NCBI GenBank assembly: GCA_026388075.1
Contig: JAPLKN010000124.1
Location: 1 to 50,947, forward strand
Direction of reading: 5' to 3'
Length of the DNA: 50,947 nt
DNA from: Elusimicrobiota bacterium
GTDB taxonomy: Bacteria; Elusimicrobiota; Endomicrobiia; Endomicrobiales; JAPLKN01
Part shown: positions 24,139 through 33,240 of the stretch, one piece after another
Position numbering within the stretch: the first letter of the stretch is position 1
Layout of the letters: each line of letters begins with the position of its first letter
The notes under the pieces: generated by a model
Databases searched by the model: none
Seen by the model: the letters and a program-made list of their open reading frames with translations, nothing else
What the model was told of the DNA's origin: nothing
Program-made: the position numbers and the translations under genes

Positions 24139-25371
24139 TCAATAAAGAGGGAATTTTTTGCAAAGTTTTATTACTTCGGATTTGATATTTTTAAGAATGT
24201 TTTCGTCCGATCTGTTTTTAAGAGTTTGTATAATCCAGCCGGCTATTTTATCCATTTCCTGTTCTTTCATACCGCGCGTAGTAATCGCGGGCGTGCCTAT
24301 CCTGATACCGGATGCAACCATAGGCTTTTCGGGATCATAAGGTATGGCGTTTTTGTTAACGGTAATTCCTACGCTTTCTAATACTGTTTGAGCTTCATTG
24401 CCTTTCACGCCCAAAGGCCTTAAATCAACTAAAAACATATGACAGTCGGTTCCGCCGGAAACTATTCTTAAACCGCCTTGAACCAAACTTTGGGCAAAGA
24501 CTTTAGCATTTTTCAAAACTTGTTCCTGATATTTTTTAAATTCAGGTTTTAAAGCTTCTCCAAACGCCACCGCTTTTGCGGCTATTACATGCATAAGCGG
24601 GCCCCCTTGAGTTCCGGGAAAAACCATCTTGTCTACTGCTTGAGCATATTTTGTCTTGCACATTATCATGCCGCCTCTGGGGCCACGCAAAGTTTTATGC
24701 GTTGTAGTAGTAACAATGTCAGCGTATTCAATAGGCGAAGGATATATACCGGCTGCGATCAATCCTGCGTAATGGGCGATGTCTGCAACTATAAATGCAC
24801 CTATGGAATCGGCTATTTCCCTAATTTTTTTCCATTCCCATACCCTTGAGTAGGCGCTTGCCCCGGTAATTATTAATTTAGGCTTATTTTCTTTGGCAAG
24901 TCTTTCCATCTCATCATAATCAATTAGTTCGGTGTCCTGCCTGACGACATATGGAATGACTTTATAATATTTCCCTGAAAAATTTACTGGGCTTCCGTGA
25001 GTAAGATGCCCTCCGTGAGCCAAACTCATACCCATCATAGTATCGCCGATATTAATAAGTGAAAGATATGCCGCAATATTTGCCTGCGTCCCTGAATGGG
25101 GCTGCACATTTACGTGTTCCGCGCCAAAAAGTTTTTTAGCTCGTTCTATGGCCAGGCTTTCCGCCATGTCCACAAACTCACATCCGCCGTAATACCTTTT
25201 TCCCGGGTAACCTTCGGCATATTTATTGGTCAATACCGACCCTTGAGCTTCCAAGACCGCTTGCGAAGCATGATTTTCCGAAGCTATCAACTCAAGAGTA
25301 AATCTTTGCCGTTCAAGTTCTTTTTCTAATACATTATAAACTTCAGGATCTTGTTTTGATATTGAACTCAT
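24139..25371 (-). CDS. glyA: Serine hydroxymethyltransferase
   Basis: A 410-residue PLP enzyme converting serine and tetrahydrofolate to glycine and methylene-tetrahydrofolate, the main one-carbon source. The PLP lysine lies in [13 protein letters not shown] near residue 226. Other signatures are [41 protein letters not shown] and [12 protein letters not shown]. Length is typical. The ATG at 25371 follows an AGGAG site. Upstream lie AACCTG-word repeats and the truncated tsaC. Confidence 0.97.
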   Translation of the reverse strand: MSSISKQDPEVYNVLEKELERQRFTLELIASENHASQAVLEAQGSVLTNKYAEGYPGKRYYGGCEFVDMAESLAIERAKKLFGAEHVNVQPHSGTQANIAAYLSLINIGDTMMGMSLAHGGHLTHGSPVNFSGKYYKVIPYVVRQDTELIDYDEMERLAKENKPKLIITGASAYSRVWEWKKIREIADSIGAFIVADIAHYAGLIAAGIYPSPIEYADIVTTTTHKTLRGPRGGMIMCKTKYAQAVDKMVFPGTQGGPLMHVIAAKAVAFGEALKPEFKKYQEQVLKNAKVFAQSLVQGGLRIVSGGTDCHMFLVDLRPLGVKGNEAQTVLESVGITVNKNAIPYDPEKPMVASGIRIGTPAITTRGMKEQEMDKIAGWIIQTLKNRSDENILKNIKSEVIKLCKKFPLY

Positions 25372-25383
25372 CTTAGCTCCTTT

Positions 25384-25545
25384 TTAATGCAGGTTGAGAT
25401 AACTACTGGTTAAGACTTAGAAAAACATATATTTCAATCAACCTAAACCTTTCGTATTCTTAACCTGCTGTTTATTAGCCTTAACCTGTTTTTCTCTAAA
25501 CATGGGTTCTCAACCTAAGTTTGTCCCGCTTTCAACCTGTCTTTT
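25384..25545. repeat. 'CTTAACCTG / TCAACCTG' short repeats
   Basis: The words CTTAACCTGC, CCTTAACCTG, TCTCAACCTAAG and TTCAACCTGTC occur within 110 bases between glyA and the truncated tsaC, and the last overlaps the end of that frame. The same words flank the hairpin 3' of pheA (4785-4905). Confidence 0.6.
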
Positions 25546-25964
25546 TTTTGCAGGCACTCAAGTAACTCGTGCCCTGGCACGCAGCCTTTCCGGACAATAA
25601 CATAAGGAAATTTTTGCATATCTATAACTGACGATTCCTTACCAACTTTACATTCTCCGCCGTCAAGTATAAGATCAACTTTACCTTTAAAATATTTTAA
25701 GGCTTCCGAAACCTTTCTTGAGCTCGGCTTACCTGAAATATTTGCACTGGTAGTTGCAATGGGAAATCCGAAAGATTTAACCAACATTGAAACGATATTA
25801 TCTTTTGGTATCCTGATACCCGCGTCTTTTCTTCCGCCCATGGCAATTTTCCCAAGATGTGTTGTAGGAAGAACAATTGTCAGCGGCCCCGGCCAAAACT
25901 TTTCAATAAGTTTTTTTGCATCTTCATTTATTTCTACAAAATTTAAAAGACTTCTGTCTTCATT
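25515..25964 (-). pseudogene. tsaC: Threonylcarbamoyl-AMP synthase (Sua5/YrdC/TsaC), 5'-truncated
   Basis: The open frame runs from a stop at 25965-25967 down to 25515 and encodes the later two thirds of a YrdC domain: FWPGPLTIVLPTT, AGIRIP, FPIATTSANISGKPS (the conserved S-x-N) and ESSVIDM. About 50 N-terminal residues with the YPTDTVYGL and K-x-R parts are absent, and none of the three upstream minus-strand frames supplies them; AT-rich AAAGTTA repeats sit there instead. An internal ATG at 25841 could start a 108-residue fragment without a full active site. The gene (t6A tRNA modification) is normally essential, so an intact copy is expected elsewhere. Confidence 0.8.
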
Positions 25965-25984
25965 TTATTTAACAACGTATAAAA

Positions 25985-26056
25985 GTTTAATCTTATTGAA
26001 TAATTTATTAAAGCTTTTTCTTTTTAACTTTAAACTTTATAACTTTCATAACTTTT
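25985..26056. repeat. 'AAAGTTA' short-period repeat
   Basis: On the minus strand the sequence reads GAAGTTAGAAAAGTTATGAA, AGTTATAAAGTTTAAAGTTA and AAAAG, a 7-9 base period of AAAGTTA. The same word is in the rsmI-argC gap at 28320-28370. Here it directly replaces the missing 5' part of tsaC. Confidence 0.6.
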
Positions 26057-27262
26057 CTAACTTCGATAGCTGGCATTAATTTTTACATAGTCAAAAGAAA
26101 AATCGCAAGTATAATATTTCGCGCTTTCTTTTCCCGAATTTAAATTTACAGTGATTTTTATTTCCTTGTTATGTAATATCCTTTTAGTTTTTTCTTCAGA
26201 GAAATTTGCGCCTATGCCTTTTTTTGCAACGCAAACATTACCGATCCATACATCAACTTTTTCAGGTTTAAATGATACTCCCGACCTGCCGGCAGCCGCC
26301 ATTATTCTTCCCCAGTTTGCATCATTACCGAATATAGCGGTTTTAAAAAGAGGTGAAGTCGCTATGGTTGACGCTATTTTTTTTGCGCCATTTTTATCTC
26401 TTGCGCCATTAACTTCTATTTCAATGAGTTTGGTCGCTCCCTCTCCGTCTCTAGCAAGTTTTTTTGCAAGATCAAGACAAACTTTTAAAAGGTTTTTAGA
26501 AAAAATATCAAAGGCTTTGCCTGATTCGGCAATAAGAGAATTTCCGGCTGCCCCGTTAGCAAGCAAAAAGACAGAATCATTTGTTGAAGTATCTCCGTCC
26601 ACGGAGACGCAGTTAAATGATTTTTCTATAGAGTTAGACAGGGCTTTTTCAACCGCTTTATTTGATATATTTGCATCCGTCAGTATAAAAGAAAGCATGG
26701 TCGCATGAGGTTTTTTAAGATCAGGATGAATCATGCCGGCGCCTTTAACGCATCCCCAGATATTTATTTTTTTGTTCCCTATTTTAAAAGATCCGCTGGA
26801 AATTTTAGTAAAAGTATCAGTGGTCATAATAGCTTGCACGCAGGATAGCTCGTCTTTTTTAGAAAAGCCGATTTTGCCGGATAGTATTTTTATCCCTTTA
26901 GATATTTTTTCTATCGGCAAATGTTTTCCTATTACGCCGGTTGAAGCTACCAGGAAATTTTCTTTTTTCACTCCCAAAGATTTCCCGGCAAGGCCGCACA
27001 TTTCTTCGGCATTTTTAAATCCTTTGAGCCCGGTACAAGCATTGGCACAGCCGGAGTTTGCAATAATTCCGCGAACATTTGTCTTATTCATCTTTAAATG
27101 TTTTTGGCTTACTAAAACCGGAGCAGCCTTGCAAAGATTAGACGTAAACATACCATAAGCTTTGGCTGGTTTTTTGGAATATAAAAGGGCAAGGTCCTTT
27201 TTTTGAAACTTTTTTGCTATCCCGCAATGAATACCGCCCAAAAGAAAATCTTTAGGAATCAT
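26057..27262 (-). CDS. argJ: Bifunctional glutamate N-acetyltransferase / ornithine acetyltransferase
   Basis: A 401-residue enzyme that recycles the acetyl group from N-acetylornithine to glutamate in arginine synthesis; many members also use acetyl-CoA. It self-cleaves before the Thr in the HATML motif (KPHATMLSF, near residue 187). Other conserved parts are WGCVKGAGMIHPDL, DGDTSTNDS, GEGATKLIEIEV and NDANWGRI. The start shares one base with the argC stop (TAATG), so the genes are coupled. Whether it is mono- or bifunctional cannot be told from sequence. Confidence 0.95.
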   Translation of the reverse strand: MIPKDFLLGGIHCGIAKKFQKKDLALLYSKKPAKAYGMFTSNLCKAAPVLVSQKHLKMNKTNVRGIIANSGCANACTGLKGFKNAEEMCGLAGKSLGVKKENFLVASTGVIGKHLPIEKISKGIKILSGKIGFSKKDELSCVQAIMTTDTFTKISSGSFKIGNKKINIWGCVKGAGMIHPDLKKPHATMLSFILTDANISNKAVEKALSNSIEKSFNCVSVDGDTSTNDSVFLLANGAAGNSLIAESGKAFDIFSKNLLKVCLDLAKKLARDGEGATKLIEIEVNGARDKNGAKKIASTIATSPLFKTAIFGNDANWGRIMAAAGRSGVSFKPEKVDVWIGNVCVAKKGIGANFSEEKTKRILHNKEIKITVNLNSGKESAKYYTCDFSFDYVKINASYRS

Positions 27263-28284
27263 TATTTTAAGCCTTCCTCTTCGCCAAGGTTAAACATAAT
27301 ATTCATATTTTGCACAGCTTGCCCCGAAGCGCCTTTGATAAGATTGTCTATAGCAGAAATTACTATGAGCCTGTTAATCCTGTCATCAACTTTAAGCCCG
27401 ATTTCACAAAAATTCGTGTTTACTACATTTTTTGTTGACGGGAGTTCCCCTTCTTTTAATACTCTAACAAAAGGCTCATTTTTATAAAATTCCGAGTATA
27501 AAGAAATTATATCCGCAGTAGATATCTTCTTTTTTAAATCCAAATATATTGTAGACAGCATCCCTCTTTCAATAGGGATTATATGCGGGGTGAAAGTCAA
27601 TACAACTTTCTCACCTACAACTTTAGAAAGCTCCTGTTCTATTTCCGGTATGTGCCTGTGAATACCGCCAATATTGTAAGCCCTGAAATTTGGATGCTCT
27701 TTTTGAAAATATTCTTCAGCGGCTTTTCTTCCGGCACCTGAAATACCGCTTTTAGAATCGACTATTAAGGAAGAACTTTCAACAATATTTTTCTTCATGG
27801 CCGGCGCGCAGGCCAAAATTACGCTTGTCGGATAACATCCCGGATTTGCTATCAGCTTGGCTTTTTTTATTTTTTCCCTGTAAATTTCCGGCAAACCATA
27901 AACCGCTTCCGTTAAAAGATGCGTGGCAGTATGTTTTGAACCATACCATTTTTCATAAATCTGCCCGTCATTAAGCCTGAAGTCTGCCGACAAATCTATG
28001 ACTTTTTTACCCGCTTTTATTATCTCGGGAACAATTTCAAATGAAATTCTGTGAGGCAAAGCAAGAAAAACCACATCGCACTTATCGCTTAATCCCTTGA
28101 TGTCTAAAGGCTCGCAATTAATATCAATTTGGGATAAATTCGGATATATTTGTTTTAACGGTTTTACTTCAGAAGAAGTCCTTCCCTGCAATACGGAAAT
28201 TTTAACATTCTTATGCTTTAAAAGAATTTTCAGCAGTTCTTCCCCTGTAAAACCTGTTATCCCGATAATTCCGATTTTGATCAT
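27262..28284 (-). CDS. argC: N-acetyl-gamma-glutamyl-phosphate reductase
   Basis: A 340-residue NADPH enzyme making N-acetylglutamate semialdehyde in arginine synthesis. The N-terminal fold starts IGIIGITGFTGEELLKIL, and the catalytic cysteine is in NPGCYPTSV near residue 149. GISGAGRKA and HRHIPEIEQEL are also typical. It is followed directly by argJ. No ARG box or other control site is evident upstream, only an AT-rich 80 bp gap. Confidence 0.96.
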   Translation of the reverse strand: MIKIGIIGITGFTGEELLKILLKHKNVKISVLQGRTSSEVKPLKQIYPNLSQIDINCEPLDIKGLSDKCDVVFLALPHRISFEIVPEIIKAGKKVIDLSADFRLNDGQIYEKWYGSKHTATHLLTEAVYGLPEIYREKIKKAKLIANPGCYPTSVILACAPAMKKNIVESSSLIVDSKSGISGAGRKAAEEYFQKEHPNFRAYNIGGIHRHIPEIEQELSKVVGEKVVLTFTPHIIPIERGMLSTIYLDLKKKISTADIISLYSEFYKNEPFVRVLKEGELPSTKNVVNTNFCEIGLKVDDRINRLIVISAIDNLIKGASGQAVQNMNIMFNLGEEEGLK

Positions 28285-28364
28285 ATCTGCTCCCTGATGC
28301 TATTTAAAACAATGTTTGAAGTTTAAAAATATTTAAAAGTTATTTTTCTAATCTTTTTAACTTT

Positions 28365-29054
28365 CTAAACGCCTTTGTCTTTTACTGCAGAAATTATTAC
28401 TACAAACTCCCCTTTAAGTTTTCTGCTGCCGACAGTTTCTATTACTTCCTTTAAAGTGCCCCTTATAAATTCTTCAAATGTTTTTGTCAGTTCCCGCGCG
28501 AGCGCCACTTTCGTGTCTTCGGAAAATATTTCAAGACAAAGTTCCAGTGTTTTCTTTATTCTATACGGCGATTCATAAAAAACGATTGTTTTATTAAGTT
28601 CAGACGCTTTTTTAAGTTCTTTTTTAAGTTTCCCGGCTTTTCTTTTTAAAAAACCTAAAAAAATAAATCCGTCGGTAGGAAGGCCCGAACCTACCAGTGC
28701 GGTAACAACAGCGCTTGGACCCGGCAATGAAATAACCGGAATTTTTTCTTCAACAGCTTTAGAAATAAGAAAATAACCGGGATCCGAAATTCCCGGTGTT
28801 CCGGAATCAGAAACCAGAGCAATAGTTTTACCTGATTTTAATCCTTCAATTAGTTCCGGAATTCTTTTATTCTGATTAAATGTGTAAAAGCTGACCAATT
28901 TTTTTTGTATGTTAAAGTGATTTAACAATTTTACGGTCTGCCTGGTATCTTCGCAGGCTATAAAATCTACCTTCTTTAAAATATCCAGAGCGCGAAGAGT
29001 TATATCGGCCAGATTACCGATCGGTGTTGGAACCAGATATAGTGTTCCTGCCAT
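28365..29054 (-). CDS. rsmI: 16S rRNA (cytidine1402-2'-O)-methyltransferase
   Basis: A 229-residue tetrapyrrole-methylase-fold protein that methylates the ribose of C1402 in the ribosomal P site. Motifs: LYLVPTPIGNLADITLRAL at the start, CEDTRQTVKLL, VSDSGTPGISDPG near 80, and LPGPSAVVTALVGSGLP near 110. It lacks the extra C-terminal region of longer homologues. A 9 bp hairpin (AGCTTTCAG/CTGAAAGCT) lies in its 5' leader. Confidence 0.95.
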   Translation of the reverse strand: MAGTLYLVPTPIGNLADITLRALDILKKVDFIACEDTRQTVKLLNHFNIQKKLVSFYTFNQNKRIPELIEGLKSGKTIALVSDSGTPGISDPGYFLISKAVEEKIPVISLPGPSAVVTALVGSGLPTDGFIFLGFLKRKAGKLKKELKKASELNKTIVFYESPYRIKKTLELCLEIFSEDTKVALARELTKTFEEFIRGTLKEVIETVGSRKLKGEFVVIISAVKDKGV

Positions 29055-29067
29055 TTTTTGAGCCCTA

Positions 29068-29123
29068 AGCTTTCAGGAATAAATTTTTTTACTGCTCTTT
29101 TGTTCTGTTTCTAGCTGAAAGCT
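29068..29123. repeat. Inverted repeat AGCTTTCAG / CTGAAAGCT upstream of rsmI
   Basis: Perfect 9 bp arms at 29068-29076 and 29115-29123 enclose a T-rich loop with the ACTGCTCTTTTGTTCTG word that resembles the AGAGC repeats elsewhere. The right arm is extended by CTAGCTGAAAGCTGATCGC, a short-period word. Confidence 0.6.
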
Positions 29124-29148
29124 GATCGCTTATTGCCGACAGCAATTA

Positions 29149-30399
29149 TCATTTCTTTTCTTCATTCAAAGCCTGCAAAAAAGCATCTACCACTTTGGGG
29201 TCAAACTGTTTTCCCCTGTTGTTTATAAGCTCTTTGATAGCATCTTCTTTTGGATATGCTTTATGATAAGGCCGGTCAGTCGTCATGGCATCATAAGCGT
29301 CAATCACCGAGACAATTCGTGAGCCTAAAGGAATTTCTTCCCCTGCAAGACCGTCAGGGTACCCTTCCCCATTATACCACTCATGATGATGGTGAACCAT
29401 CGGGGCAACCGGAGATAAAAAAGCTACCGGTTCTATTATGCGGTTTCCTATTACCGGGTGCTTCCTTAAGGCCTCTTCTTCTTCAGGCTCAAGTTTTCCG
29501 GCTTTATTTAAAATCTCTTCTTTTATCCCGATTTTTCCTATATCGTGCACCAGGGCCGCATATTCAATATGCCGGATAAGAGGTTCGGGCAGATTCAATT
29601 TTTTGCAAATCAGACGGGCATATTTTCGCGCTCGGTCGGCATGCTCGTGGGTATACGAATCCTTTGCATCTATCGTTCGGGCAAGAGCCTGTATTATTTC
29701 TAAGTAAAAGTTCTGTATGTTGTCATAGAGATCAATATTTTCAAATAAAAGCGCGGACTGGTCCGCAAGAACCGACAACAGAAGCATATCTTTTTCTTCA
29801 AACTTTTTGCCATCATCCGGGCTATTAACATTTAATACGCCTAATACCTTGTCACGTACCCGAAGCGGCATTGTAATGAAAGAACTTGAAGTATAGCGTA
29901 AATTATCATTAGGCTTTAAGAATCTTTCGTCTTTTTCTACATCTTCAACAAAAATTGCTTTGCCGGTCTGAGCTGCCCTGCCGGAAATGCTTTCTCCCAA
30001 TTTTACTTTTATAGCGTTCACGATTTGATCATTTATCCCTCTTGAAGCAATTATGTTAAGTTCGCTTTTAGACGGGTCTATCAGCATAACAGAACCTGCG
30101 GCCGCATGTGTTATTTTACAGCCCAAATCAACTATTGCTTTGCCAAGAACTTCTTTAGTTCCGATTTCTATCGCTGACATTGTGAACTCATGAATTTCCG
30201 TCAGCCTGGAAGAAAGCCCGTCAATATCAATTACTAAGTTTTGTAAGTTACCTTGAGATTTTTTAAGTTTTTCTAATGCCTTATTTACTTCTATTTTGAC
30301 CCTTTTGCGTTCGTAAATTATCGCTAACCACATTAACGCAAAAGCGCCCAAAAAAATAAGCAGCTCGCGGTCAGCAAAATTCAGATTAGTTATAGCCAT
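29149..30399 (-). CDS. GAF / HD-GYP domain protein (likely cyclic-di-GMP phosphodiesterase)
   Basis: A 416-residue signalling protein. A single membrane helix (about 12-27) is followed by a coiled-coil-like region (30-65), a GAF sensor domain (about 75-225) and an HD-GYP domain (about 230-410). The metal-binding HDIGKIG is near residue 284, HHHHEWYNGEGYPDGL near 338-353, and the family's later IVSVIDAYDAMTTDRPY is intact, so hydrolysis of cyclic di-GMP is expected. It starts 21 bp after the GH57 gene. Ligand and output are unknown. Confidence 0.9.
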   Translation of the reverse strand: MAITNLNFADRELLIFLGAFALMWLAIIYERKRVKIEVNKALEKLKKSQGNLQNLVIDIDGLSSRLTEIHEFTMSAIEIGTKEVLGKAIVDLGCKITHAAAGSVMLIDPSKSELNIIASRGINDQIVNAIKVKLGESISGRAAQTGKAIFVEDVEKDERFLKPNDNLRYTSSSFITMPLRVRDKVLGVLNVNSPDDGKKFEEKDMLLLSVLADQSALLFENIDLYDNIQNFYLEIIQALARTIDAKDSYTHEHADRARKYARLICKKLNLPEPLIRHIEYAALVHDIGKIGIKEEILNKAGKLEPEEEEALRKHPVIGNRIIEPVAFLSPVAPMVHHHHEWYNGEGYPDGLAGEEIPLGSRIVSVIDAYDAMTTDRPYHKAYPKEDAIKELINNRGKQFDPKVVDAFLQALNEEKK

Positions 30400-30419
30400 A
30401 ATATTTTAATTAAACAAAA

Positions 30420-32003
30420 TTACAGATATACCCTGTAATCTATTTCGGGGAAGATATTATTTTTATATTCAAGATGCCCCAAAAAACCCTCGTCTATTGA
30501 GTTTGAATTAATCTGCTCATAAAGTCTTGTAAAATTTGATATATGGTCACGAGTCCTTTTTTCAGCGTATGCAACCATTGTTCCTGCTGTCATTATAAAC
30601 GCCCAGTCTGATGACTGTGCTAAAAGAAGCTCTCTTGCGGCCTGGTTTAGCGCTCTTCTTTTCATTCCCGAAGCATCAGGATTGGATGAGGCTAGTTCCA
30701 CCATTCTGTCTGCAGCTTTATGCAGATGGCGGTAAATCCAGTCATTCGTGCCGTTAAGCCAGACTTCATAATATCCCTTGTCGCCCCAGCTTGAAGCAGC
30801 CGGTGTTAATACCTGATTTTTGGGATACTTTTGAAGATATTCAGAAGGCGTTATCATTGTGAAAACATTCTGGTCGTAATGAATTTTTCTGAACAAAAAG
30901 TTCAAAAACTGGGGCCCTTCAAACCACCAGTGGCCGAAAAGCTCGGCGTCGTACATTGAAACAATCAGGGGCTCTCTTCCCAAAACACCGCTGAGATATT
31001 CTATCTGCTTTTCGCGGTTGAACATAAAATTTGCCGCATGCTGAGCAGCTTTGTTTGATGCCCATTCAGGATTGTAGGGATGTTTCTGACCCAACGGGAC
31101 TTTGCCTGTAATCCTGTGATATTTCAAACCGATGTTTCTTCTGACCCCGTCGGAATGAAGATAAGGCCTGATGTAATCATACTCTAAATCATACCCTAAA
31201 TCCCTGTAAAATTCCCGGTAGTCAGGGTCTCCCGGATAGCCGGTTTCAGCGCTCCATACTTGGTGGGCCGTTTCAAGATCCCTTCCGAACGCCGCAACCC
31301 CGGTAGGGCAATATACGGGAGCGAAAACGCCGAACCTTGGGCGCGGAGTGCCGTAAAGAATCCCGTGCGCTTCAAGAAAGAAAAATCTCAAGCCCTCTTT
31401 TTTAAGTTCCCTGTCTATCCCCGGATCATAAGCGCATTCGGAAAGCCAGATACCATTAGGTTTTTTCCCAAAATGTTTTTCATAATCCTGGACAGCCACT
31501 TTAATCTGAGCCCTCATAGCTCTTTCGTTTATTTTTAAGGGCATAAATCCGTGCGTTGCGCAGCAGGTAATAATTTCCAGTTTTCCCGCATCCTGAAAGT
31601 CCTTGAAACCGAACAGTATATTCCCGTGATATTTTTCCCATATCCTGCGCCCCTCTTTAAGCATTCTTTCATACATCAGCGCGGTAGAGTGGTATTCAGG
31701 AATTGTATTGGTACGCCAGACTTCCTTTTCAGAAAGTTCAATGAGTTTGTTAAGACGCTCATAGTACCTGCTTTGAAGCAAAGAGTCGGAAAGCATTCCT
31801 ACAAGAGGCGGGGTTAAAGTCATAGTAACTCTAAAATCAACGCCGTCTCTCATTAACGATTCAAACACTGACAATAGAGGCAGATAGGTTTCAGTTATCC
31901 CTTCATAAAGCCAGTCTTCTTCTAGAAAATCAGGGAACTCCGGGTGACGGACAAACGGAAGGTGAGCATGAAGCTGAAGACACAAGTAACCCTTAGGTTT
32001 CAT
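30420..32003 (-). CDS. GH57 family 1,4-alpha-glucan branching enzyme (DUF1957 domain)
   Basis: A 527-residue protein beginning GYLCLQLHAHLPFVRHPE, a GH57 hallmark. The likely nucleophile Glu is in GIWLSECAYDPG near residue 189 and the acid/base Asp in MYDAELFGHWWFEGP near 352. The helical DUF1957 C-terminal domain ends the protein (ELLLAQSSDWAFIM). Family members make alpha-1,6 branches in glycogen-like glucans. GGAG lies 9 bases before the ATG. The DUF4912 gene immediately upstream is its frequent neighbour in other genomes. Confidence 0.92.
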   Translation of the reverse strand: MKPKGYLCLQLHAHLPFVRHPEFPDFLEEDWLYEGITETYLPLLSVFESLMRDGVDFRVTMTLTPPLVGMLSDSLLQSRYYERLNKLIELSEKEVWRTNTIPEYHSTALMYERMLKEGRRIWEKYHGNILFGFKDFQDAGKLEIITCCATHGFMPLKINERAMRAQIKVAVQDYEKHFGKKPNGIWLSECAYDPGIDRELKKEGLRFFFLEAHGILYGTPRPRFGVFAPVYCPTGVAAFGRDLETAHQVWSAETGYPGDPDYREFYRDLGYDLEYDYIRPYLHSDGVRRNIGLKYHRITGKVPLGQKHPYNPEWASNKAAQHAANFMFNREKQIEYLSGVLGREPLIVSMYDAELFGHWWFEGPQFLNFLFRKIHYDQNVFTMITPSEYLQKYPKNQVLTPAASSWGDKGYYEVWLNGTNDWIYRHLHKAADRMVELASSNPDASGMKRRALNQAARELLLAQSSDWAFIMTAGTMVAYAEKRTRDHISNFTRLYEQINSNSIDEGFLGHLEYKNNIFPEIDYRVYL

Positions 32004-32137
32004 AAAATCATTCTCCGATCGATTTCCAGAAATTGTTTTCTAGAAGTAAAATAATTTCTTCAAATTAGCACTGAAAAAAACAGATCTCTGCCGAGATCTG
32101 TCCTGAACAATTAATTCTAAAATTTTAAATAAAACGC

Positions 32138-33001
32138 CTATTTGGCTTTTCGTTCAACGTGGAAAGTTATTTGCCTTTTCATTTTTCCATCTGCCGAAGT
32201 GGCTTCAATGGGATATTCCTGTTTGCCGTCAGGCAAATAAAATCGGAGTGAAAAAGAACCGTCAGGATTCAGCCTAACATCTTTTCCCTGAACGGTCAGC
32301 TTTGCATTTGATTCTGTTGCTCCGTACACAATCAGTTCGGTATCAGCCCTAAGCCAGAACCCTTTTGCTTTTTCTTCCGGAACATTGATTTTTCTCCAAG
32401 AACTTGCGCCCATCGGAGAGCCGGGCAAAGATATTGATACTATTTCCTCCCAGCGTTCGCGCATAAGCTTTGCTACATCAAAAGAACTTTTTCCTATCTT
32501 ATCCACGCCTGAAAGCCTCAAGAGCCTTTCAAATTCCTGTTGAAGCATAGCCCACTGTTCATCCGTAATAGGGGAAATTCCCTGGCGCGGCATGATGATT
32601 ACATTTGATCTTACAACTGTTACGAATTTTCCGTCCGGGGTTATAATGCCAAGATCAACACACCAAGCCCTGTTTGCTTCTCTGACATTTATATACCAGT
32701 TTTCAGCCCAGTAGTCTATTGAAATATCAAAATATTTGTGGTGGTTTGACCCATTAAATGTTACCCCGGTCACATCGTAAATCCGCAGCGTCCATTTGCT
32801 TGAATTATAATTTTGCTCGCCGAGTTTTTTGCTAAGGTCAGAAAATACTTTGGGAGGAACTTCCCAATATGCATACATCCACATCGGATCTCTTGGGAGA
32901 ATAATGATTTTTGTATCACCATAATTTCTGGGCAATCCGGTTTTATCCACAAAAGGATAGGATTGTTCACCTTTTATTTTTGAACTAGAGTCTTCATACA
33001 T
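32138..33001 (-). CDS. DUF4912 domain protein
   Basis: A 287-residue protein with the DUF4912 pattern: IIILPRDPMWMYAYWEVPP near 32, an Ig-like fold (TLRIYDVTG, YFDISIDYWAENWYINV) and a C-terminal strand-rich tail (ADTELIVYGATESNAKLTVQ) resembling a carbohydrate-binding or beta-sandwich module. Its function is not established; its steady link to GH57 branching enzymes suggests a role in glycogen metabolism. GGGAGG precedes the ATG, and a 7 bp hairpin sits against that site. It is the first gene of the long minus-strand run below the divergent promoter region. Confidence 0.88.
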   Translation of the reverse strand: MYEDSSSKIKGEQSYPFVDKTGLPRNYGDTKIIILPRDPMWMYAYWEVPPKVFSDLSKKLGEQNYNSSKWTLRIYDVTGVTFNGSNHHKYFDISIDYWAENWYINVREANRAWCVDLGIITPDGKFVTVVRSNVIIMPRQGISPITDEQWAMLQQEFERLLRLSGVDKIGKSSFDVAKLMRERWEEIVSISLPGSPMGASSWRKINVPEEKAKGFWLRADTELIVYGATESNAKLTVQGKDVRLNPDGSFSLRFYLPDGKQEYPIEATSADGKMKRQITFHVERKAK

Positions 33002-33012
33002 AATAGCCTCCC

Positions 33013-33036
33013 TTGGCCAAAATCTTTTATGGCCAA
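33013..33036 (-). promoter_or_regulatory. Hairpin abutting the DUF4912 ribosome site
   Basis: TTGGCCA (33013-33019) and TGGCCAA (33030-33036) form a perfect stem with a 10-base loop directly 5' of GGGAGG on the minus strand. It may tune translation. A similar arrangement is seen before amt1. Confidence 0.5.
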
Positions 33037-33112
33037 AGCTAATAATTATTTATTATTATATTATTATCTATTTTTGGAAAAGACAACAATAATCCCAAGA
33101 TAATTTAATTTG

Positions 33113-33141
33113 ATTTTAACTTTTTATATTTGAATTGTCAA
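33113..33141 (-). promoter_or_regulatory. Sigma70-type promoter for the DUF4912-GH57 run
   Basis: On the minus strand TTGACA (33136-33141) is followed after exactly 17 bases by TAAAAT (33113-33118), in a very AT-rich region about 110 bases upstream of the DUF4912 start. Confidence 0.65.
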
Positions 33142-33197
33142 ATAATTTTTCGATTTCAAAAATCCGTAACAATATAACAATATTTTATAAATAAAAA

Positions 33198-33227
33198 TTG
33201 ACACTTTGCTCACTTTTTTGATAAGAT
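33198..33227 (+). promoter_or_regulatory. Sigma70-type promoter for the TPR-aroE run
   Basis: TTGACA (33198-33203) and TAAGAT (33222-33227) are 18 bases apart. The expected start point lies only about 7 bases before the ATG at 33241, and no ribosome site is visible, so the first gene may be read from a leaderless message. Confidence 0.65.
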
Positions 33228-33240
33228 TCTCATACCTAAT

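Noticed and set aside
26151-27158. Long plus-strand open frames opposite argJ
   Set aside because: They mirror the codon pattern of argJ and lack ribosome sites and domains.
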